Source: CAVTUU01 sp045804965
GTDB lineage: Bacteria > Chloroflexota > Chloroflexia > Thermomicrobiales > UBA6265
Assembly: GCA_045804965.1 (NCBI GenBank)
Contig: JBJMMD010000025.1
Location: forward strand, 186,001 to 250,000
Direction: 5' to 3'
DNA length: 64,000 nt
In this document: one piece after another, positions 43,087 to 52,033 of the stretch
Layout: every line of letters starts with the position of its first letter
Numbering within the stretch: the stretch's first letter is position 1
Program-made: the position numbers and the translations under genes
The notes under the pieces: model-generated
The model's database searches: none
What the model was told of the DNA's origin: nothing
The model's input: only the letters and a program-made list of their open reading frames with translations

Positions 43087-44271
43087 ATGGCGGAACCGGC
43101 AGCGCAACGTTCGCAATTGGGACCGGCTCGATTACGAGTTGGTTCTTTTGAAATCGGAGCCCGCGATGCAACCGTCGCTGAGCAGGGAGGTGCCATCGCC
43201 CTTCATTCCATGGGCGCCGCCGGTTCGCCATATGCAGGTCACGCTGCGATTTGCTACTGTCGCCAAGTCTCGCCCGAATCCGCAAGTGCGCTCGCCGCCG
43301 CCGGGTGGTTCGAGCGGGCTCAGGCGGTCCGTTATGACCGGTTGATTCCTGTTCTCGAAGCCGGAGTTTCTGGGCAAACCGCCTCGTTTACCGAACCTGT
43401 CACCGCCGGTGAACGCGTATCACAACGTCTCGCCCGTCGTATCGAAACGACGCCGGCGCAAACTTCGGCCATCCTGGACGATATTCATTCCGCGTTGAAC
43501 GCCGCCTGGCAAGCAGGCGTCGACCTCGTCATTGCCCCGGACACGATCCGGATGCTTGACAACGGCCGAGCGCAGGTCAGTCTCGCCCTGTCGATGTGCC
43601 TGAATCCGCGTCCGGGGAGCGGTTCCGAGGGGGCGGCGCAGTTTCAGTTGGCGATCTTGACGGCCCTCCTGCTCTCTGGACAAGGTGATCCGGCCCACCT
43701 CTGCATCGACAAACTTCGGGGTCCGGATAAATCGCTTGCGATCTCGCTTGTCCGCGAGCGAATGGGAAACCTGGCCGAGTTCGTCGCGTTCGTGATCGTC
43801 AAAGCTCTCGACGGAGATCCGAACCAGCGTTATCCGACGGTGAGCGCCTTTTTGGCCGCCTACAAGGAATCGCTCAAAGCGACCGCGGACAACCTCGCGT
43901 TTGTCGCACTCGAAGCGAAGAGCCGCGAAGGTGAAGCTATGGCCTCGATCTACGGCCAGCTGATCAAACGGTACGACGAGCAGCATCAAGAGATCGCAGT
44001 GGTCGGCGCCAGGCTCGCCCAGCCCAGCCCACCGCCATCGATCCCACCGAATCCCCTTAACACACCTTTGGCCACGCCGCTCACGCCTGGCGTGCCGCCA
44101 TTTACCGGCGCAGAACCGCCACTCTCGCCGGAAATCGCCGCCCTCCTCGCCGGACCGGCGTATCAAGCAAAAAAACCAAAGTCAAACCCCTGGCTATCAT
44201 TTGCCGGGGGGTTGCTCGTGATCTGTATCGTGTTCTTGGTCCTCGCCATTTTCGCGATGAGTCGAACCTAG
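43087..44271 (+). CDS. Kinase-fold-like protein without catalytic residues, C-terminal anchor
   Basis: The ATG at 43087 has GAGGGG upstream; the product is 394 residues. The order of elements suggests a Ser/Thr-kinase fold: VLEAGVSGQTASFTEPVTAGERVSQRL where the hinge would be, and DIHSALNAAWQAGVDLVIAPDTIRMLDNGRAQVSLALS where the catalytic and metal loops would be. But there is no VAIK Lys, HRD or DFG. MLDNGRAQVSLA replaces the kinase motifs. A Pro-rich linker (LAQPSPPPSIPPNPL) leads to a single C-terminal membrane helix. If the fold is right this is a pseudokinase. The assignment is tentative. Confidence 0.6.
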   Translation: MAEPAAQRSQLGPARLRVGSFEIGARDATVAEQGGAIALHSMGAAGSPYAGHAAICYCRQVSPESASALAAAGWFERAQAVRYDRLIPVLEAGVSGQTASFTEPVTAGERVSQRLARRIETTPAQTSAILDDIHSALNAAWQAGVDLVIAPDTIRMLDNGRAQVSLALSMCLNPRPGSGSEGAAQFQLAILTALLLSGQGDPAHLCIDKLRGPDKSLAISLVRERMGNLAEFVAFVIVKALDGDPNQRYPTVSAFLAAYKESLKATADNLAFVALEAKSREGEAMASIYGQLIKRYDEQHQEIAVVGARLAQPSPPPSIPPNPLNTPLATPLTPGVPPFTGAEPPLSPEIAALLAGPAYQAKKPKSNPWLSFAGGLLVICIVFLVLAIFAMSRT

Positions 44272-44289
44272 AAGATCGACCTCCCTGCT

Positions 44290-45663
44290 CTAAAACGCAT
44301 GATTCGCCGCGGCAGGCGAAGAAGTCCCCAGCGGTGCACCACATATCGCGCAAAAAGCGCCGACCGGCGTCACGCGGTGGCAATTCGGGCAAACCACGCG
44401 CTGCCCGCTCGCGCCAAGGGCCATGGCGTCATGAGAAAGCGCTTGCCGAATCACGACACGCAGGAAATAGAGCAGCACGACGGCGACCAGGCAGGACCAA
44501 AAAAGTTCGAAGGTCGTTCCGATTGGCTGCACGATGATGTCCGACAAGCCGTAGAAAATGGCGCCGCCCGCTCCGGCCGCAATCGGCAAGGTCAATCCCT
44601 GAGTGCTTTGGCTCAGGCTATATTGCCAGATGGCGGCGCCGAGCAAGGCTGTGATCGCCATTTGGATCAGCGGCCTGACGACGGCCAGACCCAGGATCAT
44701 CCCGGTCCATTCAGAAAGCCCGACGTCGACTGAATCACCGCGCACAATGACCGGCCAAAAGTGGACGATGGCTGTCCCAGCCGCAAACGCGCCACCGCCA
44801 GCCGCGCCAAGCGTGATGCCGTCCATGACTTCGTTGCGAAACACCGGCCACTGCCGCATGTAAACTGGCACCGCGAGTTTGACGACCTCGGCCAGCGCGG
44901 GAAGTATCAAACCACAGAGAAAGAGGACGGAGAACGGTGCAGCGCCGGCCTTATCTGCCGGCGTGCCAGCGAACCCTGCCGCTCCAACTCGGAGCGGCGC
45001 ATTATCGATCCATAACTGATCGACGAGGTAGTGGCCGAGGCCGCCGATGACCAAGCCGCCCAATAAGCCTGCGCCGGCAGCCCCGCCGATTCCCCACCAG
45101 GGTTCTCTCTCGAAGAGATCGATCGCAGACAGGTAGCGAAGAATGAGAACGGGAATGATAAAGAGCCCAACCAGAATGGCTAAACCAGCGCTGTCCGCCA
45201 GCATCGAGAGGAGGACAAGAATTAGTCCGGTCGCCGCGATCCGCAAGTAGACCTCTGGCCGATTTCCGGAAAACGAGAAAAAGCGCCGGACGCGATCTGC
45301 AGCCTCGCCAAATGTCGGAACGTCAGGACGGGCAAAACTCGAAGGTCCGGCTGTCGTCGCAGTTGGCTCTTCGCGCGCGGGATGCTCCTCACTTGCAGGT
45401 GTTCCCTGCGCGCTCATCGGGTCCTCTTGCGGCTGCTCCGCATCGGTTGGCGCTTCTGCTTCGGCAACGATCGGCGAGTCGAGTGGAGGCTCATCCGCGG
45501 GAGCGTCAATCGTGGTCTCCGATTCAACCCCGAGTGTCGGATCGGCAGTGCCCGAGGCTTCGCTGGCTTCAAGGTCTGCGGCAAGTGGTTGGCCGCAGTT
45601 GCTGCACATTTCGCCGGGCTCGACTTCTTGGTGGCAATGGGGACACGTTACCTTTTCTGTCAC
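44290..45663 (-). CDS. PrsW-like membrane protein flanked by zinc ribbons
   Basis: This 457-residue protein has a zinc ribbon at each end (CPHCHQEVEPGEMCSNCGQ at the N-terminus; CPNCHRVTPVGAFCAICG at the C-terminus). An acidic linker and about eight membrane helices lie between. The core EPWWGIGG, then ALAEVVKLAVPVY and NEVMDGITLGAAGGGAFAAGT match PrsW-type intramembrane proteins, although the usual EExxK reads AEVVK here. PrsW of B. subtilis cleaves an anti-sigma factor. Whether it is a protease is therefore unsure. Confidence 0.8.
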   Translation of the reverse strand: MTEKVTCPHCHQEVEPGEMCSNCGQPLAADLEASEASGTADPTLGVESETTIDAPADEPPLDSPIVAEAEAPTDAEQPQEDPMSAQGTPASEEHPAREEPTATTAGPSSFARPDVPTFGEAADRVRRFFSFSGNRPEVYLRIAATGLILVLLSMLADSAGLAILVGLFIIPVLILRYLSAIDLFEREPWWGIGGAAGAGLLGGLVIGGLGHYLVDQLWIDNAPLRVGAAGFAGTPADKAGAAPFSVLFLCGLILPALAEVVKLAVPVYMRQWPVFRNEVMDGITLGAAGGGAFAAGTAIVHFWPVIVRGDSVDVGLSEWTGMILGLAVVRPLIQMAITALLGAAIWQYSLSQSTQGLTLPIAAGAGGAIFYGLSDIIVQPIGTTFELFWSCLVAVVLLYFLRVVIRQALSHDAMALGASGQRVVCPNCHRVTPVGAFCAICGAPLGTSSPAAANHAF

Positions 45664-45854
45664 TCGTTGCTCTCGATCACGTGCTTCGTGCTACAAGATC
45701 ATCTGTAGCGTAATCGCATTCGATAATCAGCCCGAATGTGGTGATTAGTATAGGAAGTTTTGGGTGTTTACGTGCGCAGACCTTTTGCCAAGGCGCTACG
45801 GAGTTGTCCAACTATTCCAGCCGTGTGTTCGTTCCTCATCTTTTGCATATTCGG

Positions 45855-45884
45855 TTGACACCACTAAGGCCGGGTGCATACTAC
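45855..45884 (+). promoter_or_regulatory. Promoter of the sugar ABC operon
   Basis: TTGACA (45855-45860) and TACTAC (45879-45884) with an 18-bp spacer lie 178 bp upstream of the binding-protein gene. The leader contains a 25-codon frame (45969-46046) ending just before that gene's ribosome site; its meaning is unclear. Confidence 0.55.
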
Positions 45885-46062
45885 TATCGCTCTCGGCATT
45901 CCGTTGCATCGCGCGTCCAAGTCGGCCTCTCCGCCTCGTGTGGGCATCATGCTTGGAGACGGGCGGAAATGATGGAGAAGACTCCTTCGACGAGTGCCCA
46001 AACACTCGCGATGAAACGGCGTCAGATTTCCGGGAGTCAGCTTTAGCAGAGGAGGAGTCGCA

Positions 46063-47712
46063 GTGGTTTTCCGCAATAGCGATGAGATCCTTGGGCGTCG
46101 CGCCGATCGGCGACGCATCGTTAAAGTCGCCACAGGCGCCGCGGCGGCGTTTTGCGCCACCGGCGTCCTTGGCAAGTCGTATCAGCGCGCGCTTGCCCAA
46201 GACAGCGTGAAGGACCAGATCCTCAAGATACCCGGCGCGAATAAGCAGCCGTCTGATTCCGACATGGAGAAGGTAGGCGAGCTTTGCTTGAAAACCCAGA
46301 ACAAAGATAAGTTCAAAGGCCAGACGGTCACGTTCATCGGCCTGAACAACACCGGCTTCCACAACAATATCTTCCGGCCTCTCTCAAAGCCTTGGGAGGA
46401 GGCAACCGGGGCCAAGATCTCGTGGATTGATGTCCCCCAGGCCGAGGTCTTCTCCAAAGTCCAGCAAGGCGTCGCCAGCGGCACCGTCGAGTTTGACGTG
46501 CTCGAGGGCGGTGCACCGTGGGAAGGCGATATCCTCGGCAAGGGGCTCGCGCTTGAGATGCCGGATTCGGTCAAGCAGCAGATCGAGATCGACGACTACG
46601 TCAAATACCTGCAACCGCCCGTGGGGACCTGGGACGGAAAGACCTACCGGGTCTCGATCGACGGCGACGCTCACAACTTGAACTATCGCGCGGACGTGTT
46701 CAGCGATAAAGACCTCGCCGACCAATGGAAAAACAGCGGCGGCGAAGGCGACTGGGGCGTACCGACGACTTGGCAGCAGGTTCAGGCCTATACAAAGTTC
46801 TTGAAGGGCACGAAGACGAACGGACTCGACAATTACGGCATCATCGACGTCTGCAAGACCGGCGGCGGGTTTAGCTGGTACTTCTTCGCCAGCCGAGCGA
46901 CCGCTTACGTCAAGCACCCCGACGACAAGGCCTGGTTGTTCGACGCCGAGACGATGAAACCGCGCATCAACAACCCTGGCTTTGTGCGAGCGGCGCAGGA
47001 CGTGATCGATGCCCTACCCAGCGAACCGGCCGATCAGCTGAACGCCGATCTGTTGAAGACGCTCGGTCAGTTCCTCGCCGGAACAGGAACAATCTGCCAC
47101 TGGTGGGGCGACATCGGATCGAACGTCTACACGAACAGCCAGAGTGTGTTCATAGGCAATGACAAGCTCAAGGCTGGGTTCAGCATCCTTCCCGGATCAC
47201 CCGATGTCTTCAACAGCAAAACTGGAAAGTGGGACACTATTCAGGGCAATAACTTTGCCCCAAACGACGCCTACCTTGGATGGGGACTCTACGTCATGAA
47301 CGAGTCCACGAAACGCGGCGTCAGCGACGCTGCGTGGGATCTGGCCGCTCACCTCGGCGGCAAGGACCTCTCGCTCTGGATGGCGTGTTATCCGTCGGGA
47401 TTCCAGCCTTATCGGACCAGCCACTTCGATGTGAAGGACTGGGTGGCGACCGGTTATCCCGAAGACTTCGCAACGGCCTATCTGAAGTCAGAGTCCGATT
47501 CGTACAACCACCCGAATGCGGCGATCGAGCCGCGCATTCCGGGCATCTTCCAGTACTACGTCGCGGCCGAGGAGGAACTTGCCAAGGCCTTCGCGGGCGA
47601 GAAGAGCGCCCAGGACGCCCTGGACACGGTCGCCGGCCAGTGGGAGCAAACCACCGATCAGCTCGGCCGCGACAATCAGATCAAGCTCTATCAGGCCGCG
47701 CTAGGCTTGTGA
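46063..47712 (+). CDS. Carbohydrate ABC importer, substrate-binding protein
   Basis: The GTG at 46063 has GGAGGAG upstream; the product is 549 residues. RRADRRRIVKVATGAAAAFCATG is a Tat-like twin-Arg signal. The mature part shows the family-1 extracellular binding fold: VTFIGLNNTGFHNNIFRPL, FDVLEGGAPWEGDILGK, GTWDGKTYRVSIDGDAHNLNYR and GDWGVPTTWQQVQAYTKFL. Length is above the usual 430 residues, with an additional C-terminal stretch. It delivers a sugar to the two permeases that follow. The substrate cannot be named. Confidence 0.88.
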   Translation: MVFRNSDEILGRRADRRRIVKVATGAAAAFCATGVLGKSYQRALAQDSVKDQILKIPGANKQPSDSDMEKVGELCLKTQNKDKFKGQTVTFIGLNNTGFHNNIFRPLSKPWEEATGAKISWIDVPQAEVFSKVQQGVASGTVEFDVLEGGAPWEGDILGKGLALEMPDSVKQQIEIDDYVKYLQPPVGTWDGKTYRVSIDGDAHNLNYRADVFSDKDLADQWKNSGGEGDWGVPTTWQQVQAYTKFLKGTKTNGLDNYGIIDVCKTGGGFSWYFFASRATAYVKHPDDKAWLFDAETMKPRINNPGFVRAAQDVIDALPSEPADQLNADLLKTLGQFLAGTGTICHWWGDIGSNVYTNSQSVFIGNDKLKAGFSILPGSPDVFNSKTGKWDTIQGNNFAPNDAYLGWGLYVMNESTKRGVSDAAWDLAAHLGGKDLSLWMACYPSGFQPYRTSHFDVKDWVATGYPEDFATAYLKSESDSYNHPNAAIEPRIPGIFQYYVAAEEELAKAFAGEKSAQDALDTVAGQWEQTTDQLGRDNQIKLYQAALGL

Positions 47713-47799
47713 CCGCTCAATCGTGACTTGAGGATGGCGGTCGAGGCGCTCCGGTGAGAACCGGGGCGCCTCAAGCATCGCCCAATTAAGGTTCCCTTC

Positions 47800-48909
47800 A
47801 TGCAGACCGATGTCGCGCCACGAGTTCCGGCGTTCACGGCAGGGGGAGTTTCCCCGCGTCGGCGAGCGGTCGCGCGTGCGATTCTGATCCTGACCACCAT
47901 CGCGTTGGTTGTGGTTCTCGTTCTTCAAATCGCATATTCGGCGGGTTGGACCGATACCGGCTTCGGATCCTGGCGGCCGGTTGCATTAGCAGTGCTCTTC
48001 TGGTTTGTCGCCATCGATGTCGGTGTGGTGCTGCTACGAGGGGTGCGCGGCGAACGGGCGCTCTTTCTCCTTCCCGCCGTGGAGCTGACCTTCGCTTTTG
48101 TTATTTTTCCGACGATTTTCGGTATTTACATAGCGTTCACCGATTGGAATCTCAGCGCCGTCAGCGGCCGCCATTTCAACGGGCTCGATAACTTTCGGCG
48201 CTTGGTGCACGACGGCGACTACTGGCGCGTGATCGGTAACAATTTCAAATATCTTATCGGCGTCCTGATCCAATACGTGATCGCCTTCGGATTAGCGTTG
48301 CTTCTCAATCAAAATATCCGGGGCCGAAAGTTCTTTCGCGTGGTCTTCTTGCTGCCCTTCATGTTGAGTCCTGTGGCGATCGGGTGGATGATCGGGCGAT
48401 CGATTCTCGACGCCCAATACGGCGTCGTGACACCGCTCCTCGCCAAAATCGGGTTCGAGGATGTTTCCTTTTTCGACCAGCCGTTCCCCGCGTTTCTGGG
48501 GATCATGGCGATGGACGCCTGGTACTCGATTCCCTTCATCATGGTGTTACTCCTGGCGGGATTGCAAGCGTTGCCGCATGAAGTGTTCGAAGCGTCGCGC
48601 ATCGACGGCGCAACCGCGTGGCAGACCTTTCGCCACATGACCTTCCCCTTGTTATTGCCGGTCAGTCTGACCGCGATTGTCTTGCGCGCTGTCTTCGAGT
48701 TCAAATTAATCGACATCGTTCGTGTCGTCACCAATGGCGGTCCAGGTGAGTCGACCGACACAGCGACCAACTTTATCTATCGCGAAGGCATCGAAAAAAC
48801 GAATGTCGGCTATGCAACCGCGCTCTCGCAGGTGTTTCTCATCATCGTGATTCTGTTCGTCGCGTTCGTTTTGGTGACGATCGGTCGCAAGGTTCGCGAC
48901 GTCGCCTAG
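47800..48909 (+). CDS. Carbohydrate ABC importer permease (MalF-type)
   Basis: This 369-residue protein has eight or so membrane helices, two of them in an N-terminal extension. LPHEVFEASRIDGATAWQTFRHMTFPLL is the EAA loop that contacts the ATPase. IFGIYIAFTDWNL is typical of MalF/UgpA-type proteins. It lies 87 bp after the binding-protein gene and forms the transmembrane channel with the protein at 48930. Confidence 0.92.
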   Translation: MQTDVAPRVPAFTAGGVSPRRRAVARAILILTTIALVVVLVLQIAYSAGWTDTGFGSWRPVALAVLFWFVAIDVGVVLLRGVRGERALFLLPAVELTFAFVIFPTIFGIYIAFTDWNLSAVSGRHFNGLDNFRRLVHDGDYWRVIGNNFKYLIGVLIQYVIAFGLALLLNQNIRGRKFFRVVFLLPFMLSPVAIGWMIGRSILDAQYGVVTPLLAKIGFEDVSFFDQPFPAFLGIMAMDAWYSIPFIMVLLLAGLQALPHEVFEASRIDGATAWQTFRHMTFPLLLPVSLTAIVLRAVFEFKLIDIVRVVTNGGPGESTDTATNFIYREGIEKTNVGYATALSQVFLIIVILFVAFVLVTIGRKVRDVA

Positions 48910-48929
48910 CTCGCGAGGAGACTCGAATC

Positions 48930-49838
48930 TTGGCTATCGCGGTTCCACAACGAGAAGTCGCCACCAGACAGAACGCCTGGACTAGCCGCCGGATCAAGCG
49001 GATCGCGGGCCGGGTGCTGATCTATAGCGCCTTGCTCTTCTGGGCGTTCATTTGCCTCTTCCCGATTTTTTGGGTCGTGAGCACCTCGTTCAAAACGGCG
49101 ATCGACATCTACCAGCGGCATATCATTCCCTGGCGCGACTACCAACCAAGCTCGCTCGGTTGGGACTCGATTCTGCAAGCTGGGCAGCGCGAAAACTTCG
49201 TCAAACATGCCAGGAATACCGTCATCATCTCGGTCACGTCCTCGGCGCTAGCGACGGCGATCGGTTCGCTTGCCGCGTACGGCTTGACAAGATTCGACTA
49301 CAAATTCGGCCCATGGCGGAATCGCGACATTTCCTTCTGGTTCCTCTCCCAGCTCATCCTGCCGCCCGTCGCCCTCGCCATGCCGCTGTTGATCCTCTAC
49401 CGCGAACTCAATTTGCTCGACACGCGCACCGGACTGATCTTGATTTACATGATCATGAACTTGCCGATCGTGATTTGGATCATGCGCGACCAGTTCAATT
49501 CGATCCCGATCGAGCTAGAACACGCGGCGCTCGTCGACGGAGCCACGATCTGGCAGGCGTTCTTCCGGATTGTGGTGCCGATTGCCGGCCCCGGGTTTGT
49601 GGCCGCTTTCATTCTCTCGATGGTTTTTGCCTGGAACGAATACTTTTTCGCCTTCGTGCTCACTTCGACGAGAGCCGTCACACTCCCGTACCTGATCGCC
49701 GGGCAAACCAGTTCTCAGGGCATTCGCTGGTGGTCAATGGCCGCGCTTTCGACCGCCGCGATCGCCCCGCTCGCCGTCATCGGCATCGTCCTCGAGCGAT
49801 ACATCGTTAAAGGGCTGACGGCGGGAGCCGTGAAGTAG
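48930..49838 (+). CDS. Carbohydrate ABC importer permease (MalG-type)
   Basis: The TTG at 48930 with GAGGAG upstream gives 302 residues. Six membrane helices are visible. IPIELEHAALVDGATIWQAFFRIVVPIAGPG is the EAA loop, and FCLFPIFWVVSTSFKT opens like MalG/UgpE. It pairs with the MalF-type protein. No ATPase gene follows; the operon ends and the next gene is convergent, so the system must use an ATPase encoded elsewhere, as in MsmX-type sharing. Confidence 0.92.
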   Translation: MAIAVPQREVATRQNAWTSRRIKRIAGRVLIYSALLFWAFICLFPIFWVVSTSFKTAIDIYQRHIIPWRDYQPSSLGWDSILQAGQRENFVKHARNTVIISVTSSALATAIGSLAAYGLTRFDYKFGPWRNRDISFWFLSQLILPPVALAMPLLILYRELNLLDTRTGLILIYMIMNLPIVIWIMRDQFNSIPIELEHAALVDGATIWQAFFRIVVPIAGPGFVAAFILSMVFAWNEYFFAFVLTSTRAVTLPYLIAGQTSSQGIRWWSMAALSTAAIAPLAVIGIVLERYIVKGLTAGAVK

Positions 49839-49913
49839 GCTGTGAGTGTCGTCGAGTGGACGGTTCCCGGGTTTTGAACTTGTTGTCTCCGACGGCCAAG
49901 GACGAACCATTCC

Positions 49914-51818
49914 TTACCCAGTCGAGTCCGGCGCTTGCGGTTGATCGGTTTGAACGGGATTCGCGATGCGCCAGAGTTTTCGGGTGTCCCAGGTTTCCCA
50001 TTGCATGTTTGGCTGATAGCCGAGGACATCCGGGCGAACGAGGATCAGGTTCTGTGGAAAGCCGAACCAGAGTCCGAAGAGATCCTCGTTGGCCGCTTGC
50101 TGGAGATTAGCCATTGCCTTGCGTTGGCCGTCAAGGTTCTCCGCCGCGAAGTAGTCTTTGATGGCAGAATCGACATCTTTGTTGTGATAGCCGCCGGGGT
50201 TGAATCCCTGACTGTTGACGCGGATGTCCCAGGCTGAACCGTACAGATCAAAGTCTGTAAACCCAGGATAGAGATTGTAGGCGAACGCAATCAAATCGAA
50301 ATCATGTCGTGCGGTCCATCGATCCTGAAACTGGTCAGGACTGAGCTTTTGGATTTCGAGCGCGGCGCCCGCATCCTTGAGATCCTCCACTATGCTGCCA
50401 AGAACGGACAAGAGCTCGGGTCGAGCGTCGTTCTCGACGATCAAGGTGAGTTCGAGTTTTGTTCCGTTCTTCTTGGCGATGCCATTGCCGTCGCGGTCGA
50501 CCCACCCGGAAGTTCGCAGCAGCTCGCGGGCTTTGGTGACGTCCCGCGCGGGATTGGTCACGCTCGCATCGTAGGCCCAAGGCTGAGCAACGGTACCGGC
50601 ACGTTCTTGGTGAATAAAGCCCTGAAAAGCCTTTTTCGCGTACCGGTCGCGATTGATAGCAAGTGATAGCGCCTTTCGAAGGTTGAGGTCGGCCAGTAAA
50701 TCGTGCTGTTCGCGTCCCTGATTGTCGAAGTTGAAAGCCGCAAACATGACCGATGGGGCGTCCGCGACGTAGAGAAAACCGGTTGAATCTGACGCCGACG
50801 CAATGTCAGCCGGACGAACCGGCCACAAGGCATCGATCTGTCCGCCCTTCCACGCGTCGAATCGTTTCAGCGGGTCAACGTCCCAGCGCAACGTCAGGTC
50901 GTCGAAGTAAGGCTTCTCTCCCCAAGAGCGGTTGTTGGCAATGAATGAAATCGAGGTGTTGCCGGCGTCGGCGATCTTCCACGGACCGGTTCCAATCGGA
51001 GTGCGCTTGGTCCAGTCGAAGCCGGAAAGGGTGCGCTCGCCTTCTGGGCGAGCGTTCCAATGCTTTTCGTACTGTTTTCTTTGAAAAATAAGCTGGCTCG
51101 CCGCGTTCAACAGCCAGTTGCTGTCAGGCTCGGTGAGCACGACCTGAACCGTGTGCTTGTCGACGGCCTCGGCGCGATCCATAGCGGCGAAGAAGTTGCG
51201 GACGTTACTCGCGACATCATCCCGATAGACATAGAAAGAGAACACGACGTCGTTCGCAGTGAACCCGCTGCCGTCGTGCCATTTTGGGTCCGCTCGCAGG
51301 GCAAAGGTAATGATCCGGTTGCTCTGGTCCAATTTCCAGCTTTTCGCGAGCCAGGGTTCGGGTTCGAGCGTTACCTCGTCGATCCAGACCAGGGGATCGA
51401 GATAGCTAATCGGAATTTGGAAATCTTGGGCGAACGCCGCGGGATTGAAATTCAGATTGTCACCGGCGGTCAGCATAAGTTGGAGGTGACCGCTCGGTTC
51501 GGGCGACGTATCGTACTCGGGGCGTTGATCACGAATCACGCGCAAACGGCCGATCGTTTCGCCGGTCACCGGGGTAGCGCCCGCGACCGGAGTTGCCGAG
51601 TTAGTGATGCCCGCTTGGGGAGTACTCGCCTGATTTGACGATGAGGCGAGCCGTTCAATCATGCCTCCGCCCGCCAAGACAGGAAGCGCTGCCGCCGTCC
51701 CAAACAACAATTCTCGCCGGCCGAATCGTTGAGGAAGCAAGTTGGGCACGGTTCTAACGGGAAGTTGGACGGAGGCTATGGGTTCGGCTTCCGGGTCAAT
51801 CCAGGGCTGCGTGGTCAC
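49914..51818 (-). CDS. Peptide-type ABC substrate-binding protein (family 5)
   Basis: From GTG 51818 (AGGAGG upstream) the product is 634 residues. QRFGRRELLFGTAAALPVLAGG is a Tat-like signal, with a Ser/Thr/Ala-rich linker behind it. The SBP_bac_5 fold is clear: WLAKSWKLDQSNRIITFALRADPKWHDGSGFTANDVVFSF and RKALSLAINRDRYAKKAFQG. It would capture peptides or nickel-like ligands. No permease or ATPase genes of this family are adjacent, so it is an orphan. A TGTACGTACA palindrome lies upstream at 51,929-51,938. Confidence 0.9.
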   Translation of the reverse strand: MTTQPWIDPEAEPIASVQLPVRTVPNLLPQRFGRRELLFGTAAALPVLAGGGMIERLASSSNQASTPQAGITNSATPVAGATPVTGETIGRLRVIRDQRPEYDTSPEPSGHLQLMLTAGDNLNFNPAAFAQDFQIPISYLDPLVWIDEVTLEPEPWLAKSWKLDQSNRIITFALRADPKWHDGSGFTANDVVFSFYVYRDDVASNVRNFFAAMDRAEAVDKHTVQVVLTEPDSNWLLNAASQLIFQRKQYEKHWNARPEGERTLSGFDWTKRTPIGTGPWKIADAGNTSISFIANNRSWGEKPYFDDLTLRWDVDPLKRFDAWKGGQIDALWPVRPADIASASDSTGFLYVADAPSVMFAAFNFDNQGREQHDLLADLNLRKALSLAINRDRYAKKAFQGFIHQERAGTVAQPWAYDASVTNPARDVTKARELLRTSGWVDRDGNGIAKKNGTKLELTLIVENDARPELLSVLGSIVEDLKDAGAALEIQKLSPDQFQDRWTARHDFDLIAFAYNLYPGFTDFDLYGSAWDIRVNSQGFNPGGYHNKDVDSAIKDYFAAENLDGQRKAMANLQQAANEDLFGLWFGFPQNLILVRPDVLGYQPNMQWETWDTRKLWRIANPVQTDQPQAPDSTG

Positions 51819-52033
51819 GTGTTGGCCCTCCTGGGGGCAATAGGTCGAGACGTATCCGGCGCGGCCGGGCACGCGGTGGTCCAATTATGCCTGCTTCCAC
51901 CGTTGCGGATTTCTGCGCCATTGTAAGATGTACGTACACTCAGGGCAAGCAGAATGCAGCGGCGATCTCATCTATACGGAAGGCGATCTGCACACCGTCG
52001 TTCAACTATGATTGGCAATGGTAACGAAGAAGC

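Noticed and set aside
45969..46046. 25-codon frame before the sugar ABC operon as a leader peptide
   Set aside because: It has no biased codons and no terminator follows, so attenuation is not supported.
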